Source: a virus. Taken from it: DNA of 23,895 nucleotides. Location of the stretch: positions 1 to 23,895 of the IMG/VR virus record IMGVR_UViG_3300031651_000021. The stretch is one strand, 5' to 3'. The position numbers were made by a program, and so were the translations under genes. This document shows positions 7,427 through 14,778 of this stretch, piece by piece. Within the stretch, counting starts at the first letter, position 1, and every line of letters starts with the position of its first letter. The notes beneath the pieces were generated by a model. It ran no database searches. It saw only the letters and a list, made by a program, of their open reading frames with translations, and had not been told where the DNA came from.

Positions 7427-7698
7427 TTTCCCAGCAGCAACATTTCGGTCAGGCTAAATACCTGGAAATTTCGGAAGATACGAATCTTCATCTCGGCAGG
7501 TTTCGGGTATGGAACGTGGCCGCGACCGTTTCGGGCCTATCCCTAACCCTGCCTGCTATAACTGATTTACCCATGGGTGGGCCGGTATTTTATATAATCA
7601 ATTCCGGCAGCAGGAGAATCTTGATTAAGGATTCCGAAGGTGATCCGGTCGGCAGGATTGAAATTAACGAGGCTGCTATAATAATGAGGAGCTCGTGA
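7423..7698 (+). CDS. Small virion-associated protein, paralogue of preceding C-terminal domain
   Basis: A 91-residue beta-rich protein starting within the upstream stop (ATGA). Residues 28-62 (RVWNVAA, then PAITDLPMGGPVFYIINSG) repeat the C-terminal domain of the DUF2460 protein. The shared GGP-FYI-NSG motif suggests a compact beta domain, perhaps for receptor binding or decoration at the tail tip. The family is not recognised. Function is inferred only from location between DUF2460 and DUF2163. Confidence 0.65.
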   Translation: MISQQQHFGQAKYLEISEDTNLHLGRFRVWNVAATVSGLSLTLPAITDLPMGGPVFYIINSGSRRILIKDSEGDPVGRIEINEAAIIMRSS

Positions 7699-8480
7699 TG
7701 GAAATAGATATTGGTTCAGAAGCTGTTTCTCAGTCAAATTCAACAAGCTCAGATTATACTTTGATTAGTAAAGTCAATCCCGCCAATAAGGCGGGATATT
7801 TAACAAGAGTTGAAATCTATGCTAAATCGAATATATCGGGCTGCAAGGTAGGAACGTTTTATAATATATCGGGTACAACTTATAAATGCAGGGATTCCGC
7901 CGTTATAGGAGATGTTCCTTCCGGCTCGAAACAGAGTTTCACGGAACTGAACATAGAAGTTCAGACCGGTGATTTTATCGGCATTTATTTTTCCGGCGGC
8001 TCAATATGCAATCCGATTTATACAGGTGATGGATATTTACATGTTAGCGGTGATTATTGTGATCCGGATGACCAGACTATTTATACTGATTCTGGTTTTT
8101 CAGGGGGGAAAATAAGTCTTTATGGAGACGATTTTATGGGTGGAGCGGTTTCTGCACCTGCTTCGATTACTTATCCTGAAACAGATTCGCACGGTGAATT
8201 CGAGGTAAGCTGGGATGAATCGGAAAATGCTAATAATTATACTCTGGAGCGGTCTGATGACGACGGCGAGAGCTGGGATGAAATTTACAACGGTTCCGGA
8301 TTGAGTGACTTTCAGAGTATAGAATCCGCCGAATACATTTACAGGGTCAAGGCGGCTAATGATGAAAACGAAAGTGATTATACTACCGGGGATACGTGCG
8401 TTGTTGATTATACACCGGCAACTATTGTAAAATCAGAAAATATAGCAGTAAAGATAAGTGAATGTTCAGGGGGCGTGTAA
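7698..8480 (+). CDS. Virion protein with FnIII-like domain
   Basis: About 260 residues. An in-frame GTG lies at 7695, but I prefer the ATG at 7698, which overlaps the upstream TGA by one base and has GAGGAG at 7686-7691. The N-terminal 140 residues are Ser/Gly/Thr-rich beta structure (SDYTLISKV, GDFIGIYFSGG), like a jelly-roll or concanavalin-type module. Residues about 150-238 read as a fibronectin type III domain (SAPASITYP ... FEVSWDESENANNYTLERS ... YIYRVKAANDENESDY). Such modules are common in tail-tip proteins and may bind surface carbohydrate. Between DUF2460 and DUF2163, a tail-tip adhesin is plausible. Confidence 0.65.
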   Translation: MEIDIGSEAVSQSNSTSSDYTLISKVNPANKAGYLTRVEIYAKSNISGCKVGTFYNISGTTYKCRDSAVIGDVPSGSKQSFTELNIEVQTGDFIGIYFSGGSICNPIYTGDGYLHVSGDYCDPDDQTIYTDSGFSGGKISLYGDDFMGGAVSAPASITYPETDSHGEFEVSWDESENANNYTLERSDDDGESWDEIYNGSGLSDFQSIESAEYIYRVKAANDENESDYTTGDTCVVDYTPATIVKSENIAVKISECSGGV

Positions 8481-9320
8481 ATGACTGAGCCTGCTGTACA
8501 GGTATTATTGGAAGGCAAAAGCCTGTTTTACGCTGTTCTATGGAAGATCGAGCGTGTGGATGGAACATTGTTTTATTTTACAGATCACGATGAGCAGATT
8601 GAATTTACCGATGGTGAGACTTATCTTCCGGCTGGCGGCTTTAATGCAACTGCCCGGCAGATTCAGGCTAATTTTAATGCCGAGAATATGGATGTGACCG
8701 GAGTGATTACAGATGATGCAATTACTGAAAATGATTTGAAGGCCGGTTTTTACAACGATGCCAAAATTACAGAGACAATAATCGACTGGCGGTATCCCTG
8801 GCTCGGAGCGATTATATACCGGTACTATTGGATAGTTGATACAACTTACACAGGCGAGATATGGACGGCGAAAATGGAAGGTCTTACACGCTGGCTCACA
8901 GTTAAGACCGGCGATATATATACGAGAACATGCAGGAACGATTTAGGGGTTGTTTACTGTACAAAGACGCCGACATCGGAAAACGGCACAGTTTACGATG
9001 TGAGCAGTACCGGTTATAACAGCCGCCGAACATTTCTTGTTTCCGGCCTTACCGAAGCGGACGGCTATTACGATTACGGCTATATGACAATAAATGGTAT
9101 TGATTTGGAAATAGAATCTTATACAACGGCTGGTGCCTATAAAAAAATTATACTGGCCATCCCCAGCCCGATAAAGATTGAGGTCGATGATACTTTTGTA
9201 ATATATGAGGGTTGTGACAAATTATTTGCAACGTGTCAGGCAAAAGGTGTAGCCGAAGATTTCGGTGGGTTCCCGGATATTCCGGGGATTAATAAAATGT
9301 TCCAGACCCCAACTGGATAA
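8481..9320 (+). CDS. DUF2163 / BR0599-family tail hub protein
   Basis: A 279-residue protein directly after the preceding stop codon. N-terminal region: LWKIERVDGTLFYFTDHDEQIEFTDGETYLPAGGF pattern, typical of TIGR02218. C-terminal region: the conserved YEGCDK...C...F-GFPDIPG motif (residues about 244-270) of the Phage_BR0599 domain. This is the counterpart of g13 of the Rhodobacter gene transfer agent, a hub component between the distal tail protein and the tip. The neighbours DUF2460 and NlpC/P60 are those expected. Confidence 0.88.
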   Translation: MTEPAVQVLLEGKSLFYAVLWKIERVDGTLFYFTDHDEQIEFTDGETYLPAGGFNATARQIQANFNAENMDVTGVITDDAITENDLKAGFYNDAKITETIIDWRYPWLGAIIYRYYWIVDTTYTGEIWTAKMEGLTRWLTVKTGDIYTRTCRNDLGVVYCTKTPTSENGTVYDVSSTGYNSRRTFLVSGLTEADGYYDYGYMTINGIDLEIESYTTAGAYKKIILAIPSPIKIEVDDTFVIYEGCDKLFATCQAKGVAEDFGGFPDIPGINKMFQTPTG

Positions 9321-9342
9321 AAATAGTTTTGAGTTTTAAGTT

Positions 9343-9756
9343 ATGAATATAAGAGAAAAGATAATTGAAGAGGCACGAACTTATCTGGGCACTCCTTTTG
9401 TTCATCAGGGCAGGCTCAAAGGGATTGGTATAGATTGCATCGGGCTTATTGTAAATGTTGGCAAATCACTTGACCTGTTACATAATGACAATACAACTTA
9501 CGGCAGGTATCCTGATGGCGTGACATTAATGGCAGAGCTTCGCAAATATTTTATTGAAAAGAGTATTGAAAAAGTACAGTCGGGTGATGTTGCGGTTTAC
9601 TGGCTGAAAAATCCCGATATTCCAACTCACGTAGGTATTGTAACGGATTATGGCTTGATTCATACTTACGCTGATATTGGCAAGGTAGTAGAGCATAAAT
9701 TAACGAAAGCGTGGTCAAAGAGACTTTATGCCGCGTTTACTTATCCGGGGTTGTAA
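9343..9756 (+). CDS. NlpC/P60 tail peptidase
   Basis: A 137-residue NlpC/P60 cysteine peptidase of the phage TIGR02219 type. The catalytic Cys32 sits in GIDCIGL, with His96 (PTHVGIVTD) and a probable third polar residue His107 (LIHTY). The start MNIREKIIEEARTYLGTPF is characteristic. Such enzymes (g14 of the Rhodobacter gene transfer agent) sit in the tail tip and cleave peptidoglycan stem peptides locally during DNA entry. No signal peptide, consistent with assembly into the virion. The gene follows DUF2163 after 22 bases without a clear Shine-Dalgarno. Confidence 0.9.
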   Translation: MNIREKIIEEARTYLGTPFVHQGRLKGIGIDCIGLIVNVGKSLDLLHNDNTTYGRYPDGVTLMAELRKYFIEKSIEKVQSGDVAVYWLKNPDIPTHVGIVTDYGLIHTYADIGKVVEHKLTKAWSKRLYAAFTYPGL

Positions 9757-9796
9757 GAGTTTGAAATTTTTAATTATGAATTTTGAGTTAAATGAA

Positions 9797-9827
9797 ACTA
9801 ACAACTAAGCACTAAAAACTAAAAACT
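9797..9827. repeat. ACTAAAAACTAAAAACT repeat
   Basis: Short A/C/T-rich direct repeats (ACAACTAAGCACTAAAAACT) in the gap before the tail-tip gene, followed by the AAGGA site used for the ATG at 9848. Confidence 0.6.
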
Positions 9828-9847
9828 TTTTTCCGAAGGAAAAATAA

Positions 9848-10789
9848 ATGGCGTCATTAGCTTTAATGGCTTTAGGTAACGCGGTATTTCCTGCAGCAGC
9901 TGGGTCTATTGCATGGGGAGCGACTATGGGGGCAATGGCAGGCTCATATCTTGACCAGGCATTTATCATGCCTGCATTATTTCCCGTTGAGCAGCAGAAA
10001 ATATCCGTAGGCAAGTTAGATGAGCTGCAGTTGCAGTCTGCATCCGAGGGCACTCCGATAAATCGCTGTTATGGAGAGGCTACGCCATGTATCGGAACGG
10101 TTATATGGCTTTCGGATTTAATTGAGGTTGCCAGTACAGAAGATGTGGGCGGCAAAGGCGGAAGTGGCGGCGGGTCGGAAGTAACTACATATTCATATTT
10201 TGTTGATGCTGCAATAGGGGTATGCAAAGGGCCTCGTGAGATCACTCATATCTGGGCCGATGGTAAGTTGATATATTTAGCTAATCCGGAAGCAACTACA
10301 ATAATGAATTTAACAGGTAATATTTATGTCAGGCATATTGGGCGATATGCAATAATGATGGATGTCGTTTATGATTCTTCCGGAGTATTACCTGATTTTG
10401 ATGTAGGAAGAAGTGTGGGTTTATCCGGTACTGGCTTTAATGTAGCCAATGAAGGAGTATTTAAGCTTGTATCTAAATATATTGACGATTCTAATTTAAC
10501 TCATTTAAGATTCTTCAATGATGATGCAGTCAGCCAGACATTATCCGGCTCAAATACAATTATGTCGCAGAGTATATATGTTGTTACCGGCCAGTATGAT
10601 TCTTTAACAATTTATCAGGGCAATCAGGTAAGCCCTGATCCTACAATAGAATCGTATAAAGGGGCAGGCAATGTCCCTGCTTATAAGGGATTATGCTATG
10701 CTGTATTTCACAGACTGAAACTAACTGATTACGGTAACAGGCTCCCGAATTTAAGATTTTTAGTAGAAAAATATGAGGCCCCGGCGTAA
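9848..10789 (+). CDS. Tail-tip hub protein, N-terminal half (split J/GTA g15-like)
   Basis: A 313-residue protein with SD AAGGA. The N-terminus is an Ala/Gly-rich hydrophobic stretch (residues 1-40), followed by EGTPINRCYGEATPCIGTVIW and, after a Gly-rich loop (KGGSGGGSE), YSYFVDAAIGVCKGPREITHIWADGKLIY. This is the hallmark N-terminal segment of large tail-tip proteins (from memory: YGR-R-G-x-VIW ... YSYSVSFA-A-C-GPI-GIxRIWADGK). The end carries PAYKGLCYAVFHRLKLTDYGNRLPNL, the next conserved segment. Usually one long polypeptide continues from here; in this phage the frame ends with TAA overlapping the ATG of the next ORF (TAATG). Confidence 0.8.
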   Translation: MASLALMALGNAVFPAAAGSIAWGATMGAMAGSYLDQAFIMPALFPVEQQKISVGKLDELQLQSASEGTPINRCYGEATPCIGTVIWLSDLIEVASTEDVGGKGGSGGGSEVTTYSYFVDAAIGVCKGPREITHIWADGKLIYLANPEATTIMNLTGNIYVRHIGRYAIMMDVVYDSSGVLPDFDVGRSVGLSGTGFNVANEGVFKLVSKYIDDSNLTHLRFFNDDAVSQTLSGSNTIMSQSIYVVTGQYDSLTIYQGNQVSPDPTIESYKGAGNVPAYKGLCYAVFHRLKLTDYGNRLPNLRFLVEKYEAPA

Positions 10790-12423
10790 TGGCAAATGAG
10801 CTTGATACAATTATTGAAGAGATCATAGCTGAAACAGGCACTGATACCGTTGTTATAGACTCCGATGATATAGCGGCTATAGAATGCGGAGGACTCATAG
10901 TTGATCAGCCCCAGCCGGTAAGCGATATATTAAATGCTATTCTGGATTGTTACGATTTAATTGTCAGGCAGGATAACGGTATCTTGACATTTTTGCAGCG
11001 GGGTAATGAAGACCAGATAATAATTACAGGAGATGATTTATCAGCGTCTGAAATCGGCAAAAAAGCGGACAGGAAATGGTCGATAAATGATGTATCCGAT
11101 ATTAATCTGCCGAGAGAGGTAATTATCAATTACAACGATCCTACTCAGGAATGGCAGAAATCTGCAGTTGGATTCCGTAAAGTAAACGGCATTACAGAAG
11201 AGACGAAAACATTTAATATACCGTTTACTATGACTGCGGAAGAAGCGAGATATATAGCTTACAGAAGATGTATGGCTTATTATTTATGCCGCAAGCCTAT
11301 CAGTATATTCCTTCCCCCAAAATACGTTACATTAAGGGAAAATGACATTCTTTTGATTCCTGATAATGACGAATATATCATTATGCGTATCCGGAATATT
11401 ACGAGAGGATTAAATTATTTGATTGAAGTTAAGGGAATTATAGATAATAGTCTCGATTCGGCCTTTGCGATTGAGGCGGAAAATAAAGATACTTCTCAAA
11501 CTATTACGTTTCCCGTCCCTGTAGGATTTGAATTTATTGATATATGCTCATTAAGTGATACATACATAAACTCTGCCGGTTATTACGCGGCCGCATTTTC
11601 TCTAGATCCGGACAGTTCATTTAATGGTGCAGCTCTTTTTGACGGATTCAATTCCGTTATCAAGTTCCTTTACGGATCGGCCGCCGGTTATATTGCAAAC
11701 GAGTTGGGAACGGCGGAAGGTTATTACTGGGACAGGATAAATACTATAACAGTAGTATTAAGTAGCGGCACGCTCGAATCTGTTACAAAGGCCGAATGTT
11801 TGGCAGGTTCAAACAGAGCATTGGCCGGCAGCGAGATAATCGGATTTCAGTCAGCATCGCTTATAGAGACCAATACGTATGAGCTGTCAAATCTTTTACG
11901 GGGTCTTGGTGATACGAGGGACCAGATAGATTCTCATGTTGAAAATGAAAGTTTTCTGTTTCTTGATTCTTCGAAGTTAAAATTCAAGACGATAAATAAT
12001 AATGAGATAGGGATAGAAAAATCATTCAAGATAGTTCCGACCGGAGATTACTTTGATAATAATGAAGCGGTCGCTATAACACCGCACGCTTATAATTTAA
12101 GAACGTTTGCTCCATGTCATATCAGTGGGATGCGGGATTCAAGTTTGAATCTTGCGATAGAATGGTGCCGCCGGACGCGGTCGCTGGTAGAATTATTAAC
12201 TGAACTGCCGATACCACTAAGCGAGGCAACTGAGGCTTACGAGATTGATATAATGGATGGTGAGGACGTTTTACGAACGATAGAGGTTACAGAGCAAGCC
12301 TGTGAATATACAGCCGCAGAGCAAACTTCGGACGGCTTGACGCCGGGCGATCCAATAACGGTTAGAATTTACCAGCTTTCGGCTATTACAGGCCGCGGCA
12401 AATATGGAGAACGAGAAATATGA
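10789..12423 (+). CDS. Tail-tip hub protein, C-terminal half (Phage-tail_3-like)
   Basis: A 544-residue protein that begins on the A of the upstream TAA. Residues 1-70 (LDTIIEEIIAETG ... DDIAAIECGGLIVDQPQPVSDIL ... YDLIVRQDNGILTFLQRG) match the Phage-tail_3 type domain that normally follows the preceding protein's last segment in a single chain. Residues about 110-220 continue the conserved region (INYNDPTQEWQ). The C-terminal part (after about 250) is beta-rich and resembles the end of GTA g15-like proteins (NLLRGLGDT, PCHISGMRDSSLNLAIEWCRR). The two proteins probably assemble into one hub. The TIM-barrel domain found in the Rhodobacter GTA protein appears absent. Confidence 0.78.
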   Translation: MANELDTIIEEIIAETGTDTVVIDSDDIAAIECGGLIVDQPQPVSDILNAILDCYDLIVRQDNGILTFLQRGNEDQIIITGDDLSASEIGKKADRKWSINDVSDINLPREVIINYNDPTQEWQKSAVGFRKVNGITEETKTFNIPFTMTAEEARYIAYRRCMAYYLCRKPISIFLPPKYVTLRENDILLIPDNDEYIIMRIRNITRGLNYLIEVKGIIDNSLDSAFAIEAENKDTSQTITFPVPVGFEFIDICSLSDTYINSAGYYAAAFSLDPDSSFNGAALFDGFNSVIKFLYGSAAGYIANELGTAEGYYWDRINTITVVLSSGTLESVTKAECLAGSNRALAGSEIIGFQSASLIETNTYELSNLLRGLGDTRDQIDSHVENESFLFLDSSKLKFKTINNNEIGIEKSFKIVPTGDYFDNNEAVAITPHAYNLRTFAPCHISGMRDSSLNLAIEWCRRTRSLVELLTELPIPLSEATEAYEIDIMDGEDVLRTIEVTEQACEYTAAEQTSDGLTPGDPITVRIYQLSAITGRGKYGEREI

Positions 12424-12746
12424 GTGCAACACCGAATTTGAATATTGATTACATGGTCGATGCCCAGGCGGGCGCATATATAGTAGTAAATGACGCATTG
12501 AATATTATTGATGCTCTAATCCAGCTCTCGGTCAAGGACCGCGATTTAACGGCCCCGCCGGGCGGTGAGTCCAACGGTGACCGGTACCTCGTAGATACGC
12601 CGGCCACAGGGGCATGGACAGGCCACGAAGGCGATATAGCGGCCTATTATGACGGCTGGATATTTATTACACCGAAAGAGGGATTTACGATGTGGGTTGA
12701 TGATGAAGATACACATCTTGATTTCGATGGCAGTTCATGGTCATAA
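12420..12746 (+). CDS. DUF2793-family phage protein
   Basis: A 108-residue protein coupled to the previous gene by ATGA. It matches the DUF2793 pattern: YMVDAQAGAYIVVNDALNIIDALIQLSVKDRD (residues 11-42), TAPPGGESNGDRYLVDTPATGAWTG, then IAAYYDGWIFITPKEGFTMWVDDE and a C-terminal FDGSSW. Members are encoded at the end of tail-tip operons and are thought to be tail-fibre or tip accessory proteins; the biochemical role is unknown. It is the last gene of the tail operon, followed by hairpins. Confidence 0.85.
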   Translation: MSATPNLNIDYMVDAQAGAYIVVNDALNIIDALIQLSVKDRDLTAPPGGESNGDRYLVDTPATGAWTGHEGDIAAYYDGWIFITPKEGFTMWVDDEDTHLDFDGSSWS

Positions 12747-12764
12747 GAGCTTTTCATAATGCAC

Positions 12765-12780
12765 GCCCGGTCAGACGGGC
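12765..12780 (+). terminator. Short hairpin after tail operon
   Basis: GCCCG GTCAGA CGGGC, a 5-bp stem with 6-nt loop, about 20 bases after the DUF2793 stop. It has no adjacent T-tract and probably acts with the stronger hairpin downstream. Confidence 0.4.
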
Positions 12781-12794
12781 GGGAACTCCTTTTA

Positions 12795-12828
12795 GCGGGC
12801 CGTCTTGTAAGGAGACGGCCTGCATTTT
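12795..12828 (+). terminator. Tail operon terminator
   Basis: Stem GCGGGCCGTCT / AGACGGCCTGC (11 pairs, one G-U) with loop TGTAAGG, followed by ATTTTAG. The U-tract is short, so termination may be partial. It closes the tail operon. Confidence 0.65.
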
Positions 12829-12908
12829 AGACACAGATACCTTTCATCCCGCAAAGTATTAATTACAAACACAAAATATCTGTGAACTCTGTGTCCTCTG
12901 TGGCTAAA
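12829..12908. repeat. CTGTGAACTCTGTGTCCTCTGTGGC repeat block
   Basis: ACACAGATACCTTTCATC, then CTGTGAACTCTGTGTCCTCTG and TGGCTAAAA. Same family as 561-574, 20222-20262, 21155-21183 and 21690-21720. The 326-base stretch 12747-13072 holds this block, the terminators and the promoter, and no gene. Confidence 0.75.
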
Positions 12909-12987
12909 AATATTTAAAATATTTTCCTCATTTTCAGCCTAATAACCCACATTCCTAAAAAATATTCCATTTTATTAGATTTTATTC

Positions 12988-13016
12988 TTGACAATAATCT
13001 AATATAGTTATATAAT
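12988..13016 (+). promoter_or_regulatory. Consensus sigma70-type promoter
   Basis: TTGACA (12988-12993), exactly 17 bases, TATAAT (13011-13016). Both hexamers are perfect consensus. Transcription would start about 13023 and read the Cys-rich gene at 13073. It lies in an AT-rich stretch after the tail terminator. Confidence 0.85.
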
Positions 13017-13072
13017 TACAATAGAATTGAAAAGTAAATAATATGATTAACAATTATTAGAAAGGTCAAAAA

Positions 13073-13555
13073 ATGAAAACTTACGGCTATTGCATTAATA
13101 ACGAGGATCACTGGGGCGTAACATGTGATGATTGTGGCTGCTGCCTTTCCTGCTGTCAGTGTGAATGGCGGATAAAACAGCGAAGTCGCAGAAATATAGC
13201 CCTTCATGCCAGACTGCAAGAAGCCCATGAGACATACGATGATATTCTCGCCGATAGTGTCGTGCTGGCTGAGACAGATGGAATAGTCTGTCACTGGGAT
13301 GAAGAAAAAATGCGAGAAAAGATGCTTCCTTATGTTCATTCTCGCGTCGATAACTCCATAAAACACGGTCCTCATATTCTTGTCGGCGATCCTGTTGTGG
13401 GTGAACGGCTGAAAGGTGTCGTCACAAAAGATCAAGTCAAAAAATCTCTTGCCCGCCAATACAAAAAAATTAAAACGTCTCACTTGAATCGTCACCCCGA
13501 ACATAAAAAAGCTATAGCGGACATAGAGTATTGTATCGTGAATGAAATCAGTTGA
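13073..13555 (+). CDS. Cys-rich zinc-finger-like protein, unknown function
   Basis: A 160-residue protein with SD AGAAAGG (13059-13065), its own consensus promoter and its own terminator. Residues 7-30 hold eight cysteines, including CDDCGCCLSCCQC (18-30), suggesting a zinc cluster. The remainder is basic/helical (KKSLARQYKKIKTSHLNRHPEHKKA) with an HWDEEKMREKMLPYVHSRV segment. I do not recognise a family. A metal-dependent nucleic-acid or regulatory protein is possible. Its isolated, strong transcription unit suggests expression separate from the tail genes, perhaps in the prophage or early. Confidence 0.65.
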   Translation: MKTYGYCINNEDHWGVTCDDCGCCLSCCQCEWRIKQRSRRNIALHARLQEAHETYDDILADSVVLAETDGIVCHWDEEKMREKMLPYVHSRVDNSIKHGPHILVGDPVVGERLKGVVTKDQVKKSLARQYKKIKTSHLNRHPEHKKAIADIEYCIVNEIS

Positions 13556-13565
13556 GTATTTTTTG

Positions 13566-13602
13566 ACCCGCCCTTCGGCGTGTTGCCGGGGGGCAGGTTT
13601 TT
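13566..13602 (+). terminator. Rho-independent terminator
   Basis: ACCCGCCC / GGGCAGGT stem with one C-A mismatch, continued inside by CGGC-GTGTT-GCCG, and followed by TTTTT. It ends the Cys-rich gene unit 11 bases after its stop. Confidence 0.8.
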
Positions 13603-13628
13603 ATCAGTGTAAATCTGTGTCTAAGGGA
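13603..13628. repeat. ATCAGTGTAAATCTGTGTCTAA repeat
   Basis: CAGTGTAAATCTGTGTCTAA, relative of the AATCTGTGTAATC...ATCTGTGTCTAA element at 20229-20262 and of 1318-1345. It precedes the AAGGGA site of the HTH gene. Confidence 0.65.
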
Positions 13629-13632
13629 AAGA

Positions 13633-13863
13633 ATGAATTTACGTAAACAGATAAAAAAAGAAATAGACAGACAGAAGATCAATACTTCTCAGATGGCCAG
13701 GCGGATTGACTGCGCCCAGCAGACTCTTTATAACTATTTTGCCGGCGGCAATATGACGGCCAGGTATATCGAGGCACTTATAAACGAACTGGGTGGTAAG
13801 ATAATATTCACCGCAAAGCCGCAAAGAAATAAAAATAGCTCTCAGCCACAAGCCGACAGCTAA
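13633..13863 (+). CDS. Small XRE/Cro-like HTH protein
   Basis: A 76-residue protein with a ribosome site AAGGGAAAG. Residues about 15-50 (KINTSQMARRIDCAQQTLYNYFAGG) fit a helix-turn-helix of the XRE/Cro type, followed by helix ARYIEALINELGGKI. The C-terminal tail (NKNSSQPQADS) and the TAA stop come from an intergenic-type repeat (see findings). Likely a phage transcriptional regulator. The neighbouring dyad at 14311-14335 is a candidate operator but without proof. Confidence 0.75.
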   Translation: MNLRKQIKKEIDRQKINTSQMARRIDCAQQTLYNYFAGGNMTARYIEALINELGGKIIFTAKPQRNKNSSQPQADS

Positions 13864-13890
13864 GAGCTGAAAACTGATGTCTGAAAGCTA
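13845..13890. repeat. ACAGCTAAGAGCTGAAAACTGA repeat crossing a stop codon
   Basis: CCACAAGCCGACAGCTAAGA then GCTGAAAACTGATGTCTGAA. The TAA of the HTH gene (13861-13863) lies inside it. Same family as 14720-14766 and 18735-18768. Confidence 0.7.
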
Positions 13891-13897
13891 TTCAGTT

Positions 13898-14203
13898 TTA
13901 ATCCGCGGATAAAGAAAGCCATTGATTTGTATATTTACACGGATCCTCCTCATAAACATCAGCATAGCCTTCTTTGACAAGTTCCTCATTTAAAAACAGG
14001 CCATCTCTTGAGCGGTACATGAAGGCCAGTGTCCGGCCGTAACGATCATGTTTTGGCTGGATAGTATCGTATTCGATATAAACTTTGCAATTTTTGAGCA
14101 ATTGTTGCATAAAAGCGGTTGAAATTTCACCTTCAGGGGTATTTTTTTCAGGTGTATCGATTCCGAGCAGTCGGACATGTTCATCTGAACCGTTACGGCT
14201 GTG
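13898..14203 (-). pseudogene. 5'-truncated staphylococcal nuclease (SNase) remnant
   Basis: The minus-strand frame reads NGSDEHVRLLGIDTPEKN, then GEISTAFMQQLL, VYIEYDTIQPKHDRYGRTLA and NEELVKEGYADVYEED. These are the middle and C-terminal parts of an SNase domain: the catalytic Arg of VRLLGIDTPE, the Glu after it, and the Arg of DRYGRTLA are kept. Upstream the frame meets TAG (14204-14206) and a second TAG at 14237-14239. The N-terminal beta strands with the Ca-binding DGDT motif are absent in all minus frames. An internal Met at 14110 would give only 70 residues without active-site Arg35/Glu43 equivalents. I call it a decayed gene, the only protein-coding trace on the minus strand. Confidence 0.75.
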
Positions 14204-14467
14204 CTAAACTTCTTTCGGCGGCTTGTTTTCTGAACTCTAAACACAAAATACGATCAATCTGACCTAATTGAAGTAAATTTTTTGATTTTTCCTCAAAATT
14301 TTTCATACAGTAAGTATAGTAAACTTAAATACTTATCAATTACAATTTCTATTATTATATTATTTTATCTGAATTTATAAATATTTATCTTGATTTTTCT
14401 AAAAATAAATCGTAATTTGACCGATATAGTAATAATCAATGTTTGATGAAATTGAAGGATCTATAAT
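14204..14467. other. AT-rich intergenic region with dyad
   Basis: About 260 bases without a gene. It holds an inverted repeat TAAGTAT-N11-ATACTTA (14311-14335), a candidate operator. No convincing promoter spacing was found: TTGACC at 14417 lacks a -10 at the right distance. Confidence 0.4.
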
Positions 14468-14719
14468 ATGGCAACGGAAGCTGGCAACGCAAAAGGCAAA
14501 AATACGAGTGATAAGATGAGAACAATAACAAGTTTAAGTTTCAGGATGGGCGGTCATGATGATGAACTTATTGGGGCGGCTAACGAATTTGCCCGTCTAC
14601 CGGAGAATCAGGGGATACCGCCTACGTCGCTGTTGAGAAACTATATTACCAGAAAGCTCAAGGAAGCTATCGAACAGGCGAGACTTAGTAAACAAAATAC
14701 AATACGTAATACGGGCTGA
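14468..14719 (+). CDS. Small RHH-like protein
   Basis: An 83-residue protein with SD GAAGGA (14454-14459). The core TSLSFRMGGHDDELIGAANEFA then GIPPTSLLRNYITRKLKEAI has the layout of a ribbon-helix-helix domain: a beta strand, a helix starting near DDEL, a Pro-containing turn, and a second helix. The N-terminal 17 residues are polar and probably disordered. A DNA-binding regulator acting as a dimer is a reasonable guess; no specific family was recognised. Confidence 0.55.
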   Translation: MATEAGNAKGKNTSDKMRTITSLSFRMGGHDDELIGAANEFARLPENQGIPPTSLLRNYITRKLKEAIEQARLSKQNTIRNTG

Positions 14720-14766
14720 AAATTAGGTAATAGCTGATAGCTGATAGCTGAAAACTGACAGCTAAA
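14720..14766. repeat. TAGCTGATAGCTGAAAACTGACAGCTAA repeat
   Basis: Tandem TAGCTGA units (14732-14750) followed by AAACTGACAGCTAA, just upstream of the strong SD AAAGGAG used by the ligase gene. Confidence 0.75.
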
Positions 14767-14778
14767 AAAGGAGTTGTT

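Noticed and set aside
13016-13504. Minus-strand ORF opposite the Cys-rich gene
   Set aside because: The plus strand has consensus promoter, good SD and terminator; the antisense frame has none.
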